Positions 40,297 to 48,893 of a stretch of 64,000 nucleotides of DNA are shown here, piece after piece. Below the pieces are notes generated by a model. It searched no databases. It worked only from the letters and a program-made list of their open reading frames with translations, and was not told the DNA's origin. The stretch comes from Xanthobacteraceae bacterium (GTDB lineage: Bacteria; Pseudomonadota; Alphaproteobacteria; Rhizobiales; Xanthobacteraceae), in NCBI GenBank assembly GCA_023954195.1, contig JAMLIK010000003.1, positions 248,001 through 312,000 of the forward strand, read 5' to 3'. Both the position numbers and the translations under genes were made by a program. Position 1 is the first letter of the stretch. Each line of letters opens with the position of its first letter.

Positions 40297-41550
40297 CTAC
40301 GCCTTGTCGAGCCCGTACAGCGAATGCAGCGTGCGGACGGCGAGTTCAGTGTAGGCGGTGTCGATCAGCACCGAGAACTTGATTTCCGAGGTGGTGATGG
40401 CGCGGATGTTGATGCCGCGCTCCGCCAGCGCCGCGAACGCCTTGGCGGCGATGCCGGCGTGGCTGCGCATCCCCGAGCCGATCACCGACACCTTGGCGAC
40501 GTCGCCGGCGCTGTCGAGCCGGGCATAGCCGATCTTGTCCCTGGCGGCGGCAATGGTTTCCTTGGCGCGGTCGAAATCCGCCGCCGGCACGGTGAAGGTG
40601 AGGTCGGTGGTCTTGCCGTCCTCGGAGACGTTCTGAACGATCATGTCGACGTTGATGTTGGCGCTCGCCAGCGGCACGAAAATCGCCGCGGCGACGCCGG
40701 GCTTGTCCTCGATCTGGCGGACCGAAATCTGCGCCTCGTCCTTGGAGAAGGCGATTCCGGTGACGACGTGGCTTTCCATCATTTCTTCCTCGCTGCAAAT
40801 CAGCGTTCCGGGCGGTGTGGCATGGGGATCGATCGCGTCGGGCTCGTCGAAGGAGGAACGGACGAAGATCGGCATGTTGTGGACCATGCCGAGTTCGACC
40901 GAGCGCACCTGCAACACCTTGGCGCCCAGCGAGGCCAGCTCCAGCATGTCCTCGAAGGCGATCTTGTCGAGGCGGCGGGCCTTCGGCACGATGCGCGGAT
41001 CGGTGGTGTAGACGCCGTCGACGTCGGTATAGATGTCGCAGCGGTCGGCCTTGATGGCGGCGGCGATCGCCACCGCCGAGGTATCCGAGCCGCCGCGGCC
41101 CAGCGTGGTGATGCGGCCGGTTTGCGGATTGATGCCCTGGAAACCGGCGATCACCGCCACCTCCTTGCGGTCGGCGAAGCGCTTGACGATCTCGCCGCCG
41201 TCGATGTCGAGGATCCGGGCCGAGGCGTGGGCGTCCGAGGTCTTGATCGGAATCTGCCAGCCCTGCCAGGAACGGGCCTGGACGCCCAGCGCCTGCAAGG
41301 CGATGGCCAGAAGCCCGGAGGTCACCTGCTCGCCGGAGGCGACCACGGCGTCATATTCGCGCGCGTCGTGCATCGGCGAGGCGTCGCGGCACCAGGCCAC
41401 CAGCTCGTTGGTCTTGCCGGACATCGCCGACACCACCACGGCGACCTCGTGGCCGGCGTCGACCTCGCGCTTGACGTGCCGGGCGACATTGCGGATGCGT
41501 TCGATGTTGGCGACGGAGGTGCCGCCGAATTTCATGACAAGCCGGCCCAT
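40297..41550 (-). CDS. lysC: Aspartate kinase
   Basis: First enzyme of the aspartate pathway to lysine, threonine and methionine. 417 residues. KFGGTSV lies at the N-terminus, GRGGSDTSAVAIAAA and YTDVDGVYTTDPR in the kinase domain, and two C-terminal ACT domains carry feedback control (about 265-410). I chose the ATG at 41550; the frame stays open 103 codons upstream without conserved sequence. It is divergent from ubiG. Aspartokinase supplies the homoserine used by the riboswitch-controlled metX elsewhere in the window. Confidence 0.96.
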   Translation of the reverse strand: MGRLVMKFGGTSVANIERIRNVARHVKREVDAGHEVAVVVSAMSGKTNELVAWCRDASPMHDAREYDAVVASGEQVTSGLLAIALQALGVQARSWQGWQIPIKTSDAHASARILDIDGGEIVKRFADRKEVAVIAGFQGINPQTGRITTLGRGGSDTSAVAIAAAIKADRCDIYTDVDGVYTTDPRIVPKARRLDKIAFEDMLELASLGAKVLQVRSVELGMVHNMPIFVRSSFDEPDAIDPHATPPGTLICSEEEMMESHVVTGIAFSKDEAQISVRQIEDKPGVAAAIFVPLASANINVDMIVQNVSEDGKTTDLTFTVPAADFDRAKETIAAARDKIGYARLDSAGDVAKVSVIGSGMRSHAGIAAKAFAALAERGINIRAITTSEIKFSVLIDTAYTELAVRTLHSLYGLDKA

Positions 41551-41679
41551 GGCGGATGGTATGTTCCTTGAGGACAACAAGATATGGTGCGGCTCCGACG
41601 TGCCGCGGCGCCGAAAGGCGCGTATACATACCGGCGGGCCGACGGGCAGGCAACCGGTTTGCGCCGGCCGGCGGGATCC

Positions 41680-41708
41680 GGTAACCGCAGTCCGGGTAAC
41701 CGCAGTCC
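41680..41708. repeat. Tandem 15-bp direct repeat in the lysC-ubiG gap
   Basis: GGTAACCGCAGTCC occurs at 41680-41693 and again at 41695-41708, a 15-base period, 29 bases upstream of the ubiG start and just before its ribosome site. It may be a chance duplication or a regulator site. Confidence 0.7.
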
Positions 41709-41736
41709 GCGCGATCACAGGAGGCGCGCGCCGATC

Positions 41737-42501
41737 ATGACCATGCAAACAGAGCTTCCCGGCGCGTCCCGTCCGAGCGTCGACCCCGCCGAGATCGAGA
41801 AATTCTCGAAACTGTCGGCGGAATGGTGGGATCCGCGCGGAAAAATGGCGCCGCTGCACAAGATCAACCCGCTGCGGCTGACCTTCATCCGCGACGCCTC
41901 CTGCCGCAAGTTCGACCGCGACGCCCGCAGCCTGAACTGTCTCGCCGGGTTGCGGGTGCTGGATATCGGCTGCGGCGCCGGCCTGTTATGCGAGCCCCTG
42001 GCGCGGCTCGGCGCCGAGGTGATCGGGGTCGATCCGTCGGCCAGCAACATCGCGGCGGCGAAGTTGCACGCCGACAAGTCACGGGTTTCGGTCGATTATC
42101 GCTGCACCACGCTGGAGGAGATGGACCCGCGCGAGCGCTTCGACATCGTACTGGCGATGGAGGTGGTCGAGCACGTCGTCGACGTCGGCGCGTTCCTTGC
42201 CCGCTGCGCTGCCGTGCTCAAGCCGGGCGGCCTGATGGTGGTGTCGACGCTCAATCGCACCTGGAAAAGCTTCGCGCTGGCGATCGTCGGGGCGGAATAC
42301 GTGCTGCGCTGGCTGCCGCGCGGCACCCATCAATGGGAAAAGTTCGTCACGCCGGACGAACTGGCGCGCCATCTGGAAGCCTGCCGGCTCGGCGTCACCG
42401 AACAGGCTGGCGTGGTCTACAGCCCGCTCGCCGACCGCTGGAGCGTATCGTCCGACATGGACGTCAACTACATGGTGGTGGCGGAAGGCGCGGAGAGTTG
42501 A
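41737..42501 (+). CDS. ubiG: Ubiquinone biosynthesis O-methyltransferase
   Basis: Carries out both O-methylations in ubiquinone synthesis. 254 residues. The UbiG signature is FSKLSAEWWDPRGKMAPLHKINPLRLTFI, with motif I VLDIGCGAGLLCEPLARLGAEVIGVDPS and VLKPGGLMVVSTLNRTWKSF. The start at 41737 has GGAGG 12 bases upstream, and a second ATG two codons in is possible. It is divergent from lysC and followed by a DMT transporter. Confidence 0.96.
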   Translation: MTMQTELPGASRPSVDPAEIEKFSKLSAEWWDPRGKMAPLHKINPLRLTFIRDASCRKFDRDARSLNCLAGLRVLDIGCGAGLLCEPLARLGAEVIGVDPSASNIAAAKLHADKSRVSVDYRCTTLEEMDPRERFDIVLAMEVVEHVVDVGAFLARCAAVLKPGGLMVVSTLNRTWKSFALAIVGAEYVLRWLPRGTHQWEKFVTPDELARHLEACRLGVTEQAGVVYSPLADRWSVSSDMDVNYMVVAEGAES

Positions 42502-42511
42502 GGTCAGGCGC

Positions 42512-42544
42512 AATCCCGTCAGGAGTTTGCTCCTCGCAATGACG
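42512..42544. repeat. Partial family B repeat
   Basis: CAATCCCGTCAGGAG ... GCTCCTCGCAATGACG matches only the right half of the family B element. It lies just after ubiG. Confidence 0.55.
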
Positions 42545-42592
42545 AAAGAATCGTCTTAAGGCCCACGTCCCTCCGATCCGATCGCATCCCTT

Positions 42593-43501
42593 ATGTTCAC
42601 CATCGCATCGCTCTGGATTCCGTTCACCGTCGTCGCCGCCCTCGGGCAGGTGGCGCGCAACGCCATGCAGCGGTCGCTGACCGGGCCGCTCGGCACCTGG
42701 GGCGCGACCAACATCCGTTTTCTGTTCGGCTTTCCGTTCTCGGTGCTGTTCCTGGCGATCGTCTTGATCTTCACCGGCGACGCGCTGCCCTCGCCTGGGG
42801 CGGCGTTCTGGCCGTGGCTCCTGCTCGGCGCGCTGGCGCAGATCGCGGCGACCGGATTGATGCTGGCGGCGATGAACGATCAATCCTTCGTCGTTACCAC
42901 GGCCTATCTCAAGACCGAGGCGATCCAGACCGCGATCTTCGGATTCGTGTTTCTCGGCGATCATCTCACCGGCTGGAAGGTGCTGGCGATCGTGATTGCC
43001 ACCGCCGGCGTGGTCATCACCGCGTTGCGGCCCGGCGCGAAAGGCTTCGCCAGGAGTTTCGGCAGCCTCAAGCCGACCGTGCTGGGGCTGGTGGCGGCGG
43101 CCTGCTTCGCGCTGTCGGCGGTCGGGTTTCGCGGCGCCATCATCGCGGTCCCCGGCGTCTCGTTCGTCACGGCGGCGAGCTATACGCTGGTGTTCGGGCT
43201 GTTCGTGCAGACCTTGGTGCTCACGGTCTACCTTCTGACCCGCGCACCCGGCATTCTGATCGGGATCCTGCGGATGTGGAAGCCGTCGATGGCGGCGGGC
43301 TTCACCGGCGCGTTCGCCTCGCAGTTCTGGTTTCTCGCCTTCGCGCTGACGGCGGCCGCCAACGTCCGCACCCTGGCGCTGGTCGAGGTGCTGTTCGCGC
43401 AGGCCGTGTCCTATTACTCGTTCAAGCAGCCGCTGTCCTTGCGCGAACTCGGCGGCATCGTGCTGATCGTCGTCGGCGTCGCGCTGTTGATCGCGGCGTG
43501 A
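42593..43501 (+). CDS. DMT-superfamily (EamA) transporter
   Basis: 302-residue inner-membrane protein with about ten helices in two repeats. Segments such as FLFGFPFSVLFLAIVLI, LIAIVIATAGVVITALRPG-like residues and FASQFWFLAFALTAAANVRTLALVEVLFAQAVSYY fit the EamA family. The substrate is unknown. It is not closely alike to the YddG-like protein at 26486. It ends 7 bases before the stop of the convergent DUF1178 gene. Confidence 0.87.
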   Translation: MFTIASLWIPFTVVAALGQVARNAMQRSLTGPLGTWGATNIRFLFGFPFSVLFLAIVLIFTGDALPSPGAAFWPWLLLGALAQIAATGLMLAAMNDQSFVVTTAYLKTEAIQTAIFGFVFLGDHLTGWKVLAIVIATAGVVITALRPGAKGFARSFGSLKPTVLGLVAAACFALSAVGFRGAIIAVPGVSFVTAASYTLVFGLFVQTLVLTVYLLTRAPGILIGILRMWKPSMAAGFTGAFASQFWFLAFALTAAANVRTLALVEVLFAQAVSYYSFKQPLSLRELGGIVLIVVGVALLIAA

Positions 43502-43508
43502 GACGCCG

Positions 43509-43985
43509 TCAGTTCCGGTCCTCCGGCAGCACCGGCAGCGGCATCACCTCGATGCCTTCCTCGATCAGCGACTTGGCCTCGTCCATCGACGCCTCGCCGT
43601 AGATCGGCCGGTGCTCGATATCGCCGTAGTGCATCTTGCGCGCCTCGTTGGGGAAGCGCTCGCCGACATTGTCGGCGGTCTTGACGACATGGTCGCGCAA
43701 TTCCCTGAGCTTGGCGCGCAGTTCTAGTTCCTGCGTCATCATCAGCGCGGGCGGCGGCGCGTCCGCCGGCGCGTCCGCCGGCGCGGCCTCGGGCGGCGCG
43801 GCGGCGCGACCGCGCTTCCGGGTGCCGGCCAGGCGCGGCGCCATGATCGCCTTCTCGACCTTCACCGAGCCGCAGGCCGGACAGGCGACCAGCTTGCGCC
43901 GGCGCTGGGACTCGTAGGCCGACGAACTCTGAAACCAGCTTTCGAAAGCGTGGCCCTGCTCGCAGCGCAGATCGTATTTGATCAT
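43509..43985 (-). CDS. DUF1178 family protein
   Basis: 158 residues. The N-terminus is a zinc-ribbon-like module: MIKYDLRCEQGHAFESWFQSS then CPACGSVKVEKAIMAPRL. A Pro/Ala-rich linker, with tandem ADAPADAP, leads to a conserved C-terminal half (MHYGDIEHRPIYGEAS and EAKSLIEEGIEVMPLP). The function is unknown, although Cys pairs like these usually bind zinc. Its ATG overlaps the stop of the nitrilase gene in ATGA, so it is the last gene of the comF-grxC-nitrilase-DUF1178 cluster. Confidence 0.9.
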   Translation of the reverse strand: MIKYDLRCEQGHAFESWFQSSSAYESQRRRKLVACPACGSVKVEKAIMAPRLAGTRKRGRAAAPPEAAPADAPADAPPPALMMTQELELRAKLRELRDHVVKTADNVGERFPNEARKMHYGDIEHRPIYGEASMDEAKSLIEEGIEVMPLPVLPEDRN

Positions 43986-44860
43986 GCCGAGCCTCGCACC
44001 GCTTGCAGGCGGTTCGTTGCGTCGCTGGTGTCGGTGATGCCGAAGCGGCGGCCGTGCTGGAGCGAGGGAATATTCTTGCGCACGGCCTGCACCTTGGTCG
44101 GGTCGATGGTCGCGAGCGTAACGCCAACGTCCGTGCCGCCGTCGGCCAGCACCACGCCCCACGGATCGACGATCAGCGAATGGCCGAAGGTCTCGCGCTT
44201 GTTCTCGTGCAGCCCGGCCTGCGCGGCGGCGAACACGAAGCAGCCGTTCTCGATGGCGCGGGCGCGCAGCAGCGTGTGCCAATGCGCCTCGCCGGTCTTT
44301 TTCGTGAAGGCGGAGGGCACCGCGAGGAACGAGGCGCCCGCTTCCGCCAGCGCGCGATAGAGCGAGGGGAAGCGCACATCGTAGCAGATCGTCATGCCGA
44401 GGCGGCCCCACGGCAGGTCGGTGATGACCGCGCTGTCGCCCGGCTGATAATTGGCGGATTCGCGGTAGCTCTCGCCATTGCCGAGATCGATGTCGAACAT
44501 GTGGATCTTGTCGTAGCTGGCGAGGATGTCGCCGTTCGGCGAGAGCAGGAACGAGCGGTTGACCGCTCGCTCCGGTGTCGCCCGCAGCGCCAGCGAGCCG
44601 ACATGCAAATGAATTTTCAATTCGCGCGCCAGATCGCGATAGGCTTTCAGCGAGGCGTCGTCGTCTTGCACGGCGAGATGCTCGAACAGCGCGGCGCGGT
44701 TCAATTGCATCATGTTGCTGACTTCGGGCGTTTGCACGTAGTCCGCGCCCTGCCGCGCCGCCTCGCGGATCAGTTCCGCCGCCTGCGCGAAGCTCGGCCC
44801 CGGCATGAGGCCGGTGCGCATCTGCACCATGGCGGCGACGAACGGCGCGCCGGGGTTCAC
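43982..44860 (-). CDS. Carbon-nitrogen hydrolase (nitrilase superfamily, Nit1-like)
   Basis: 292 residues. The catalytic Glu is in PEVSNMM, Lys in YDKIHMFDIDLGNGESYRES, and Cys in TICYDVRFPSLYRALAEAGA, so the triad is intact. The DIDLGNGESYRES stretch fits the Nit1/YbeM group that repairs deaminated glutathione. Position directly after grxC (ATGA overlap) supports a glutathione-related role, by inference. Confidence 0.93.
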   Translation of the reverse strand: MNPGAPFVAAMVQMRTGLMPGPSFAQAAELIREAARQGADYVQTPEVSNMMQLNRAALFEHLAVQDDDASLKAYRDLARELKIHLHVGSLALRATPERAVNRSFLLSPNGDILASYDKIHMFDIDLGNGESYRESANYQPGDSAVITDLPWGRLGMTICYDVRFPSLYRALAEAGASFLAVPSAFTKKTGEAHWHTLLRARAIENGCFVFAAAQAGLHENKRETFGHSLIVDPWGVVLADGGTDVGVTLATIDPTKVQAVRKNIPSLQHGRRFGITDTSDATNRLQAVRGSA

Positions 44861-45138
44861 GAGACCGCCCCTTCGCCTTCGCCGGCCAGCATCGCGTCGA
44901 GCTTGCGTTCGCGGTCGAGCGCGTAGAGGTCGTCGCAGCCGCCGATATGAACGCCGCCGATGAAAATCTGCGGGAAGGTCGCGCCCTGGCCGACGCGATA
45001 GTACATCCGCTGACGCGCCGTCGGGTCGGCGCCGGCGTCATGCTGGGTAAAGGCGACGTTCTTGCGCTTCAGCAGCGCCAGCGCCGCGGCGCAATAGCCG
45101 CAGCCGGGGCGTGTGAAAATTTCAACCGCAGCGGTCAT
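44857..45138 (-). CDS. grxC: Glutaredoxin 3
   Basis: 93-residue glutathione-dependent disulfide reductase. The active site is CGYC at residues 12-15, where the E. coli enzyme has CPYC. FPQIFIGGVHIGGCDDLYAL holds the cis-Pro and glutathione-binding elements. I chose the ATG at 45138, since the frame stays open upstream through comF. It overlaps the nitrilase start by four bases. Confidence 0.95.
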   Translation of the reverse strand: MTAAVEIFTRPGCGYCAAALALLKRKNVAFTQHDAGADPTARQRMYYRVGQGATFPQIFIGGVHIGGCDDLYALDRERKLDAMLAGEGEGAVS

Positions 45139-45167
45139 GAGCCTGCTTTCTTCAGTGAAGTCGCGAA

Positions 45168-45974
45168 TTATATGGGGCTTTGCGTCGGCTCCACAACCCG
45201 AGCGAACACCAGCACGTCGACCCGTCGGGCCCTCCCGCGCCGCAGGGCGCGGGCGCAGGCGTCGGCGGTGGCGCCCGAGGTGAGCACGTCGTCGATCAGC
45301 ACGACGCGGCGGCCGGCGAGGTCGGCGGCCCGGTCGGGCGCGACGGCGAAGGCGCCTTGCACATTGGCGGCGCGTTCGGCTCTCGACAGGCCGATCTGAT
45401 GCTGCGTCGGCCGCACCCGGCGCAGCACGTCGCCCGCGACCGGGACACGGCGATGCCGCGCGATGATCGCCGCCAGCGCCCCGGACTGGTTGTAGCGCCG
45501 GCTCCAGGCCCGCCGCCAATGCAGCGGCACCGGAACCAGCAGGTCGGCGTCGGCCAGCAATTCATCGCCGGCGCGGGTCATCCAGCGGCCTAAAGTGGGC
45601 GCGAGGTCGGTGCGGTCCTGATATTTCAGCGCGTGAACCAGCATTTTGGCGACGTCGTCATAACGGACCGCGGCGCGGGCGCGGTCGAAGGCCGGCGGCG
45701 TTGTGCTCGCCTGCATCGACAGCACGCCGGGGCCGGGATCGTAGGCGAACGGAATGCCGAGGCGCGGGCAGAACGGCGGTTCGATGAACGACAATCGCCC
45801 CCAGCACGAAGCGCACAGGCCGTCGCCGGCGACCGGCTCGCGGCAGGCGGCGCACAGCGTCGGCAGCGCGACGTCGAGGGCTGCGCGCGACACCGTCGCG
45901 GCGGCCGCGCGGCACGAGCGCCATGCGCCGCTGAGGCGGCTCAAGGCAGAGGAGGGCGCGGCGTCGCTCGACAT
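45168..45974 (-). CDS. ComF family phosphoribosyltransferase-like protein
   Basis: 268 residues. The N-terminal double-zinc-ribbon-like region has LCAACREP and LCASCWGRL. The expected third pair is broken: FCPRLGIPF has Cys then Leu where CxxCG is usual. The phosphoribosyltransferase domain has DLLVPVPLHWRRAWSRRYNQS and the PRPP loop RRVVLIDDVLTSGATADA. ComF homologues support DNA uptake in competent bacteria. It leads the co-oriented cluster ending in DUF1178, 29 bases before grxC. Confidence 0.92.
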   Translation of the reverse strand: MSSDAAPSSALSRLSGAWRSCRAAAATVSRAALDVALPTLCAACREPVAGDGLCASCWGRLSFIEPPFCPRLGIPFAYDPGPGVLSMQASTTPPAFDRARAAVRYDDVAKMLVHALKYQDRTDLAPTLGRWMTRAGDELLADADLLVPVPLHWRRAWSRRYNQSGALAAIIARHRRVPVAGDVLRRVRPTQHQIGLSRAERAANVQGAFAVAPDRAADLAGRRVVLIDDVLTSGATADACARALRRGRARRVDVLVFARVVEPTQSPI

Positions 45975-46059
45975 CCGGCGAGGTTAGTTCGCCGTGGGAG
46001 GACTCTCAAGGCGGCGGATCGGATTGTCAGCGCGGCGGATTGGGCGTACCACCCGCGCC

Positions 46060-46905
46060 ATGCCTGACGCTCCCGCCACGCCTGTCCTGTTCGATCGCGG
46101 ACTGCTCCGCGCGCGGCTTTCGCGTGCGGAAAAGCTTGGGCCCGCGACGTTTCTGCTCGACCACGCGGCGGACGAGGCCGCGGAGCGGCTGGCGGCGGTC
46201 AATCGCGATTTTGCCTCGGGGATCGATCTGGCGACGCCCGGCGCGGCGCTGCGGGCGACCCTCGACGCGCGCGGTCAGCGGCTGCGGCCGGTGGCGATCG
46301 CCGATGTTGACCGCGAGCCGCTGCCGCTCGCGCCGAATTCGATCGACCTCGCCGTCTCGCTGCTGGCGCTGCAATTCGTCAATGACCTGCCGGGCGTGCT
46401 GGCGCAGGTGCGGCGCGCCCTGCGGCCGGACGGGCTGCTGCTGGCGGCGATGATCGGCGGCGACACCCTCACCGAGTTGCGGCAGTGCTTCGCCGCCGCC
46501 GAGGCGGAGGTCGAGGGCGGCGCGTCGCCGCATGTGTCGCCGTTCGCCGACCTGCGCGACGCGGGCGGGTTGTTGCAGCGCGCCGGCTTCGCGCTGCCGG
46601 TGACCGATGTCGAGCGGCTATTGGTGCGTTACGACAACGCCTTCGCGCTGATGCGGGATCTGCGCCGCATGGGCGCGACCAACGTGCTGACGGAGCGGCG
46701 CAAGGGCATGATGCGGCGCGCCACCTTGCTGCGGATGGCGCAGATCTACGGCGAGCGCTTCAGCGATGCCGACGGCCGTATCCGCGCCACCTTCGACATC
46801 GTCTGGCTGCTCGGCTGGTCGCCGCATCCGGACCAGCCGAAGCCGTTGCGGCCGGGCTCGGCGAAGCTCAGCCTGGAGGACGCGGTGAAACGGCGCGGAA
46901 AATAG
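46060..46905 (+). CDS. Methyltransferase-domain protein (NDUFAF5/BioC-like)
   Basis: 281 residues. It begins LFDRGLLRARLSRAEKLGPATFLLDHAADEAAERL, where the RxRAA pattern of mitochondrial complex I assembly factor NDUFAF5 is recognisable. APNSIDLAVSLLALQFVNDLPGVLAQVRRALRPDGLLLAAMIGGDTLTELR follows, the usual motif II-III region. Motif I is weak. The relation to NDUFAF5 suggests an arginine hydroxylase or assembly role for complex I, but that is inference. I chose the ATG at 46060. It is divergent from comF. Confidence 0.85.
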   Translation: MPDAPATPVLFDRGLLRARLSRAEKLGPATFLLDHAADEAAERLAAVNRDFASGIDLATPGAALRATLDARGQRLRPVAIADVDREPLPLAPNSIDLAVSLLALQFVNDLPGVLAQVRRALRPDGLLLAAMIGGDTLTELRQCFAAAEAEVEGGASPHVSPFADLRDAGGLLQRAGFALPVTDVERLLVRYDNAFALMRDLRRMGATNVLTERRKGMMRRATLLRMAQIYGERFSDADGRIRATFDIVWLLGWSPHPDQPKPLRPGSAKLSLEDAVKRRGK

Positions 46906-46930
46906 CGGGCACGATCGGTCAGTTGCATGC

Positions 46931-47056
46931 CGTGTTCCGGGCGCGGTGCGGTATTCTTGATGCCGCTCCGCAGAACCGGGACCGCCCGAAAGGCAATCCC
47001 GCGGAGCGGCCCCGGCTCTGCGCGGCAGCGCTTCGCGCCGCGGCGCGTCCGGGGCA
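46931..47056. repeat. Dispersed palindromic element, family C
   Basis: GTTCCGGGCGCGGTGCGG at the left and GCCGCGGCGCGTCCGGGGC at the right are the ends, with CAGAACCGGGACCG and GGCCCCGGCTCTGCG inside. It fills the convergent gap between the methyltransferase-like and Nudix genes. Confidence 0.72.
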
Positions 47057-47060
47057 GGTG

Positions 47061-47462
47061 TCACATCAGCAAATCGATCAGCGGCGGGATCAGGGGAATG
47101 TCGGCCGGCGGCATCGGGTAATCGCGCAGCTTGTTGGCGCGCACCCATTTCAGCGCCTGTCCTTCCTTCGATGCCACCGTGCCATCCCAGCGCCGGCAGA
47201 TATAGAGCGGCATCAGCAGGTGGAACGTCTCGTAGGCGTGGCTGGCGAAGGTCAGCGGCGCGAGGCAGGCTTCCTTGACCTCGATGCCGAGTTCCTCGCG
47301 CAATTCGCGGATCAAGGCCGGCTCCGGCCGCTCGCCCGCTTCCAGCTTGCCGCCGGGAAACTCCCACAGGCCGGCAAGCTGCTTGCCCTCCGGGCGCTGC
47401 GCGATCAGCACGCGGTTGTCGGCGTCGATCAGCGCGCAGGCGACGACCAGGGTGAGTTTCAT
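47061..47462 (-). CDS. mutT: Nudix hydrolase, MutT-like (8-oxo-dGTP diphosphatase)
   Basis: 133 residues. The complete Nudix box GGKLEAGERPEPALIRELREELGI (residues about 38-61) fits GX5EX7REUXEEXGU. KLTLVVACALIDADNRVLIAQRPEGKQLAGLWEFPGG and the C-terminal ALKWVRANKLRDYPMPPAD are typical of MutT. It should clear oxidised guanine nucleotides. It lies 104 bases after argJ on the same strand, the usual neighbour in this group as far as I recall. Confidence 0.93.
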   Translation of the reverse strand: MKLTLVVACALIDADNRVLIAQRPEGKQLAGLWEFPGGKLEAGERPEPALIRELREELGIEVKEACLAPLTFASHAYETFHLLMPLYICRRWDGTVASKEGQALKWVRANKLRDYPMPPADIPLIPPLIDLLM

Positions 47463-47566
47463 GAGGTTTTACCCTGCGATCGGCTGAGCGCGGTTTGAAG
47501 CGTTTCCGCCGCTCGTCCCGACGCCGGTAGGTGCGCGGGGACGACGATATGGTGAGGTGTTGCCCC

Positions 47567-48802
47567 TCACGACCGATAGTCGCCGTTGATGGCGACGTAC
47601 TCCTTGGTGAGGTCGCAGGTCAGCACGCGGTCGCGGCCTTTGCCTAAACCCAGCGCGACCTTGATGCGGATGACATCGTTCTTCATCGCCTTGGAGACTT
47701 CCGCCTCGTCGTAGGACGGATCGCGCGCGCCGCTCTTGGCGACGCGAATGCCGTTGAACGAGATCGACAGCTTGTCGCGGTCGGCGGGCTCGCCGGCCTT
47801 GCCGACCGCCATCACCACGCGACCCCAATTGGCGTCCTCGCCGGCGATCGCGGTCTTGACCAGCGGCGAATTGGCGATCGACATCGCGACCCGTCGCGCC
47901 GACTTGTCGGACACCGCGCCCTCGACGGTGATTTCGATCAGCTTGCGCGCGCCTTCGCCGTCGCGCGCCACCTGCTCGGCGAGATCGGCGAGCACGGCCT
48001 GAAACGCTTTCGCGAATGCTTTCAGGCGGGGGTCGGAAGCACGGGAAATCTTCGGCGCATCCTTCGCGGCGCCCGTGGCGAAGGCGAGCAGCGTGTCGGA
48101 TGTCGAGGTGTCGCCGTCGATGGTCACCGCGTTGAAGGTGTTGGCGACGCCGGTTTTCAAAAGCGATTGCAGCACCGCCGCCGACAGCGGCGCGTCCGTG
48201 AACACGAAGGACAGCATGGTCGCCATGTCGGGGGCGATCATGCCGGCGCCCTTGGCCATGCCGTTGATGGTCACTTTCGCCTTGCCGATCTTCACCGTCG
48301 CGGTCGCGACCTTGAAGAAGGTGTCGGTGGTCATGATTGCGCGGGCGGCGTCGTGCCAGCGGTCGCCTTCCGCCTGTTCGGCCAGCTTGCCGAGCACGCC
48401 GTCGAACTTGCCGGCGTCGAGCGGCTCGCCGATCACCCCGGTCGAGGCAAGGTAGACCTCATCGACCGGACAGCCGACCGCCTTGGCGGCGATTTTCGCG
48501 GTCAGCGCGGTCGCGGCGCGGCCGGTCTTGCCGGTGAAGGCGTTGGCGTTGCCGGAATTGACCACCAGCGTGCGGGCTTTCCCGCCTTTCAGCCGGTCGC
48601 GGCACCACTCGACCGGCGCGGACGGGCATTTCGATGTCGTGAACACGCCGGCGACCGTGGTGCCGGGATCGAGCACCGCCAGCAGCACGTCGGTGCGGCC
48701 CTTGTAGCGGATGCCGGCGGCGGCGGTGGCAAGGCGGACGCCGCCGAGCGGCGGCAGATCGGGGACGTGTTTCGGGGCGAGCGGGGAGACGGCGGTGGAC
48801 AT
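47567..48802 (-). CDS. argJ: Bifunctional glutamate N-acetyltransferase / N-acetylglutamate synthase
   Basis: Recycles the acetyl group in arginine synthesis. 411 residues. The self-cleavage site lies in [21 protein letters not shown] with Thr as N-terminal nucleophile near 195, and [10 protein letters not shown] and [17 protein letters not shown] are family hallmarks. Whether it is bifunctional or only an ornithine acetyltransferase is not shown by motifs. It is preceded by a family D repeat and the parvulin gene. Confidence 0.96.
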   Translation of the reverse strand: MSTAVSPLAPKHVPDLPPLGGVRLATAAAGIRYKGRTDVLLAVLDPGTTVAGVFTTSKCPSAPVEWCRDRLKGGKARTLVVNSGNANAFTGKTGRAATALTAKIAAKAVGCPVDEVYLASTGVIGEPLDAGKFDGVLGKLAEQAEGDRWHDAARAIMTTDTFFKVATATVKIGKAKVTINGMAKGAGMIAPDMATMLSFVFTDAPLSAAVLQSLLKTGVANTFNAVTIDGDTSTSDTLLAFATGAAKDAPKISRASDPRLKAFAKAFQAVLADLAEQVARDGEGARKLIEITVEGAVSDKSARRVAMSIANSPLVKTAIAGEDANWGRVVMAVGKAGEPADRDKLSISFNGIRVAKSGARDPSYDEAEVSKAMKNDVIRIKVALGLGKGRDRVLTCDLTKEYVAINGDYRS

Positions 48803-48812
48803 GCGGTGCTTT

Positions 48813-48882
48813 CGTCATTGCCGGAGGTGGTCCGGCAATCCATCCCTGAAGATGGATGCGCGGGTCAAGCCCGCGCATGACC
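48813..48882. repeat. Dispersed palindromic repeat, family D
   Basis: CATTGCCGGAGGTGGTCCGGCAATC at the left and GCGCGGGTCAAGCCCGCGC at the right, with GATGGAT between. It lies between the parvulin gene and argJ and is a relative of the copy at 35669. Confidence 0.75.
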
Positions 48883-48893
48883 AAGCAACCGAT

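Noticed and set aside
43986..45041. Long upstream extension of DUF1178 in the same frame
   Set aside because: It passes through the nitrilase and grxC genes in another frame. The DUF1178 family start MIKYDLRCEQGH is at 43985.
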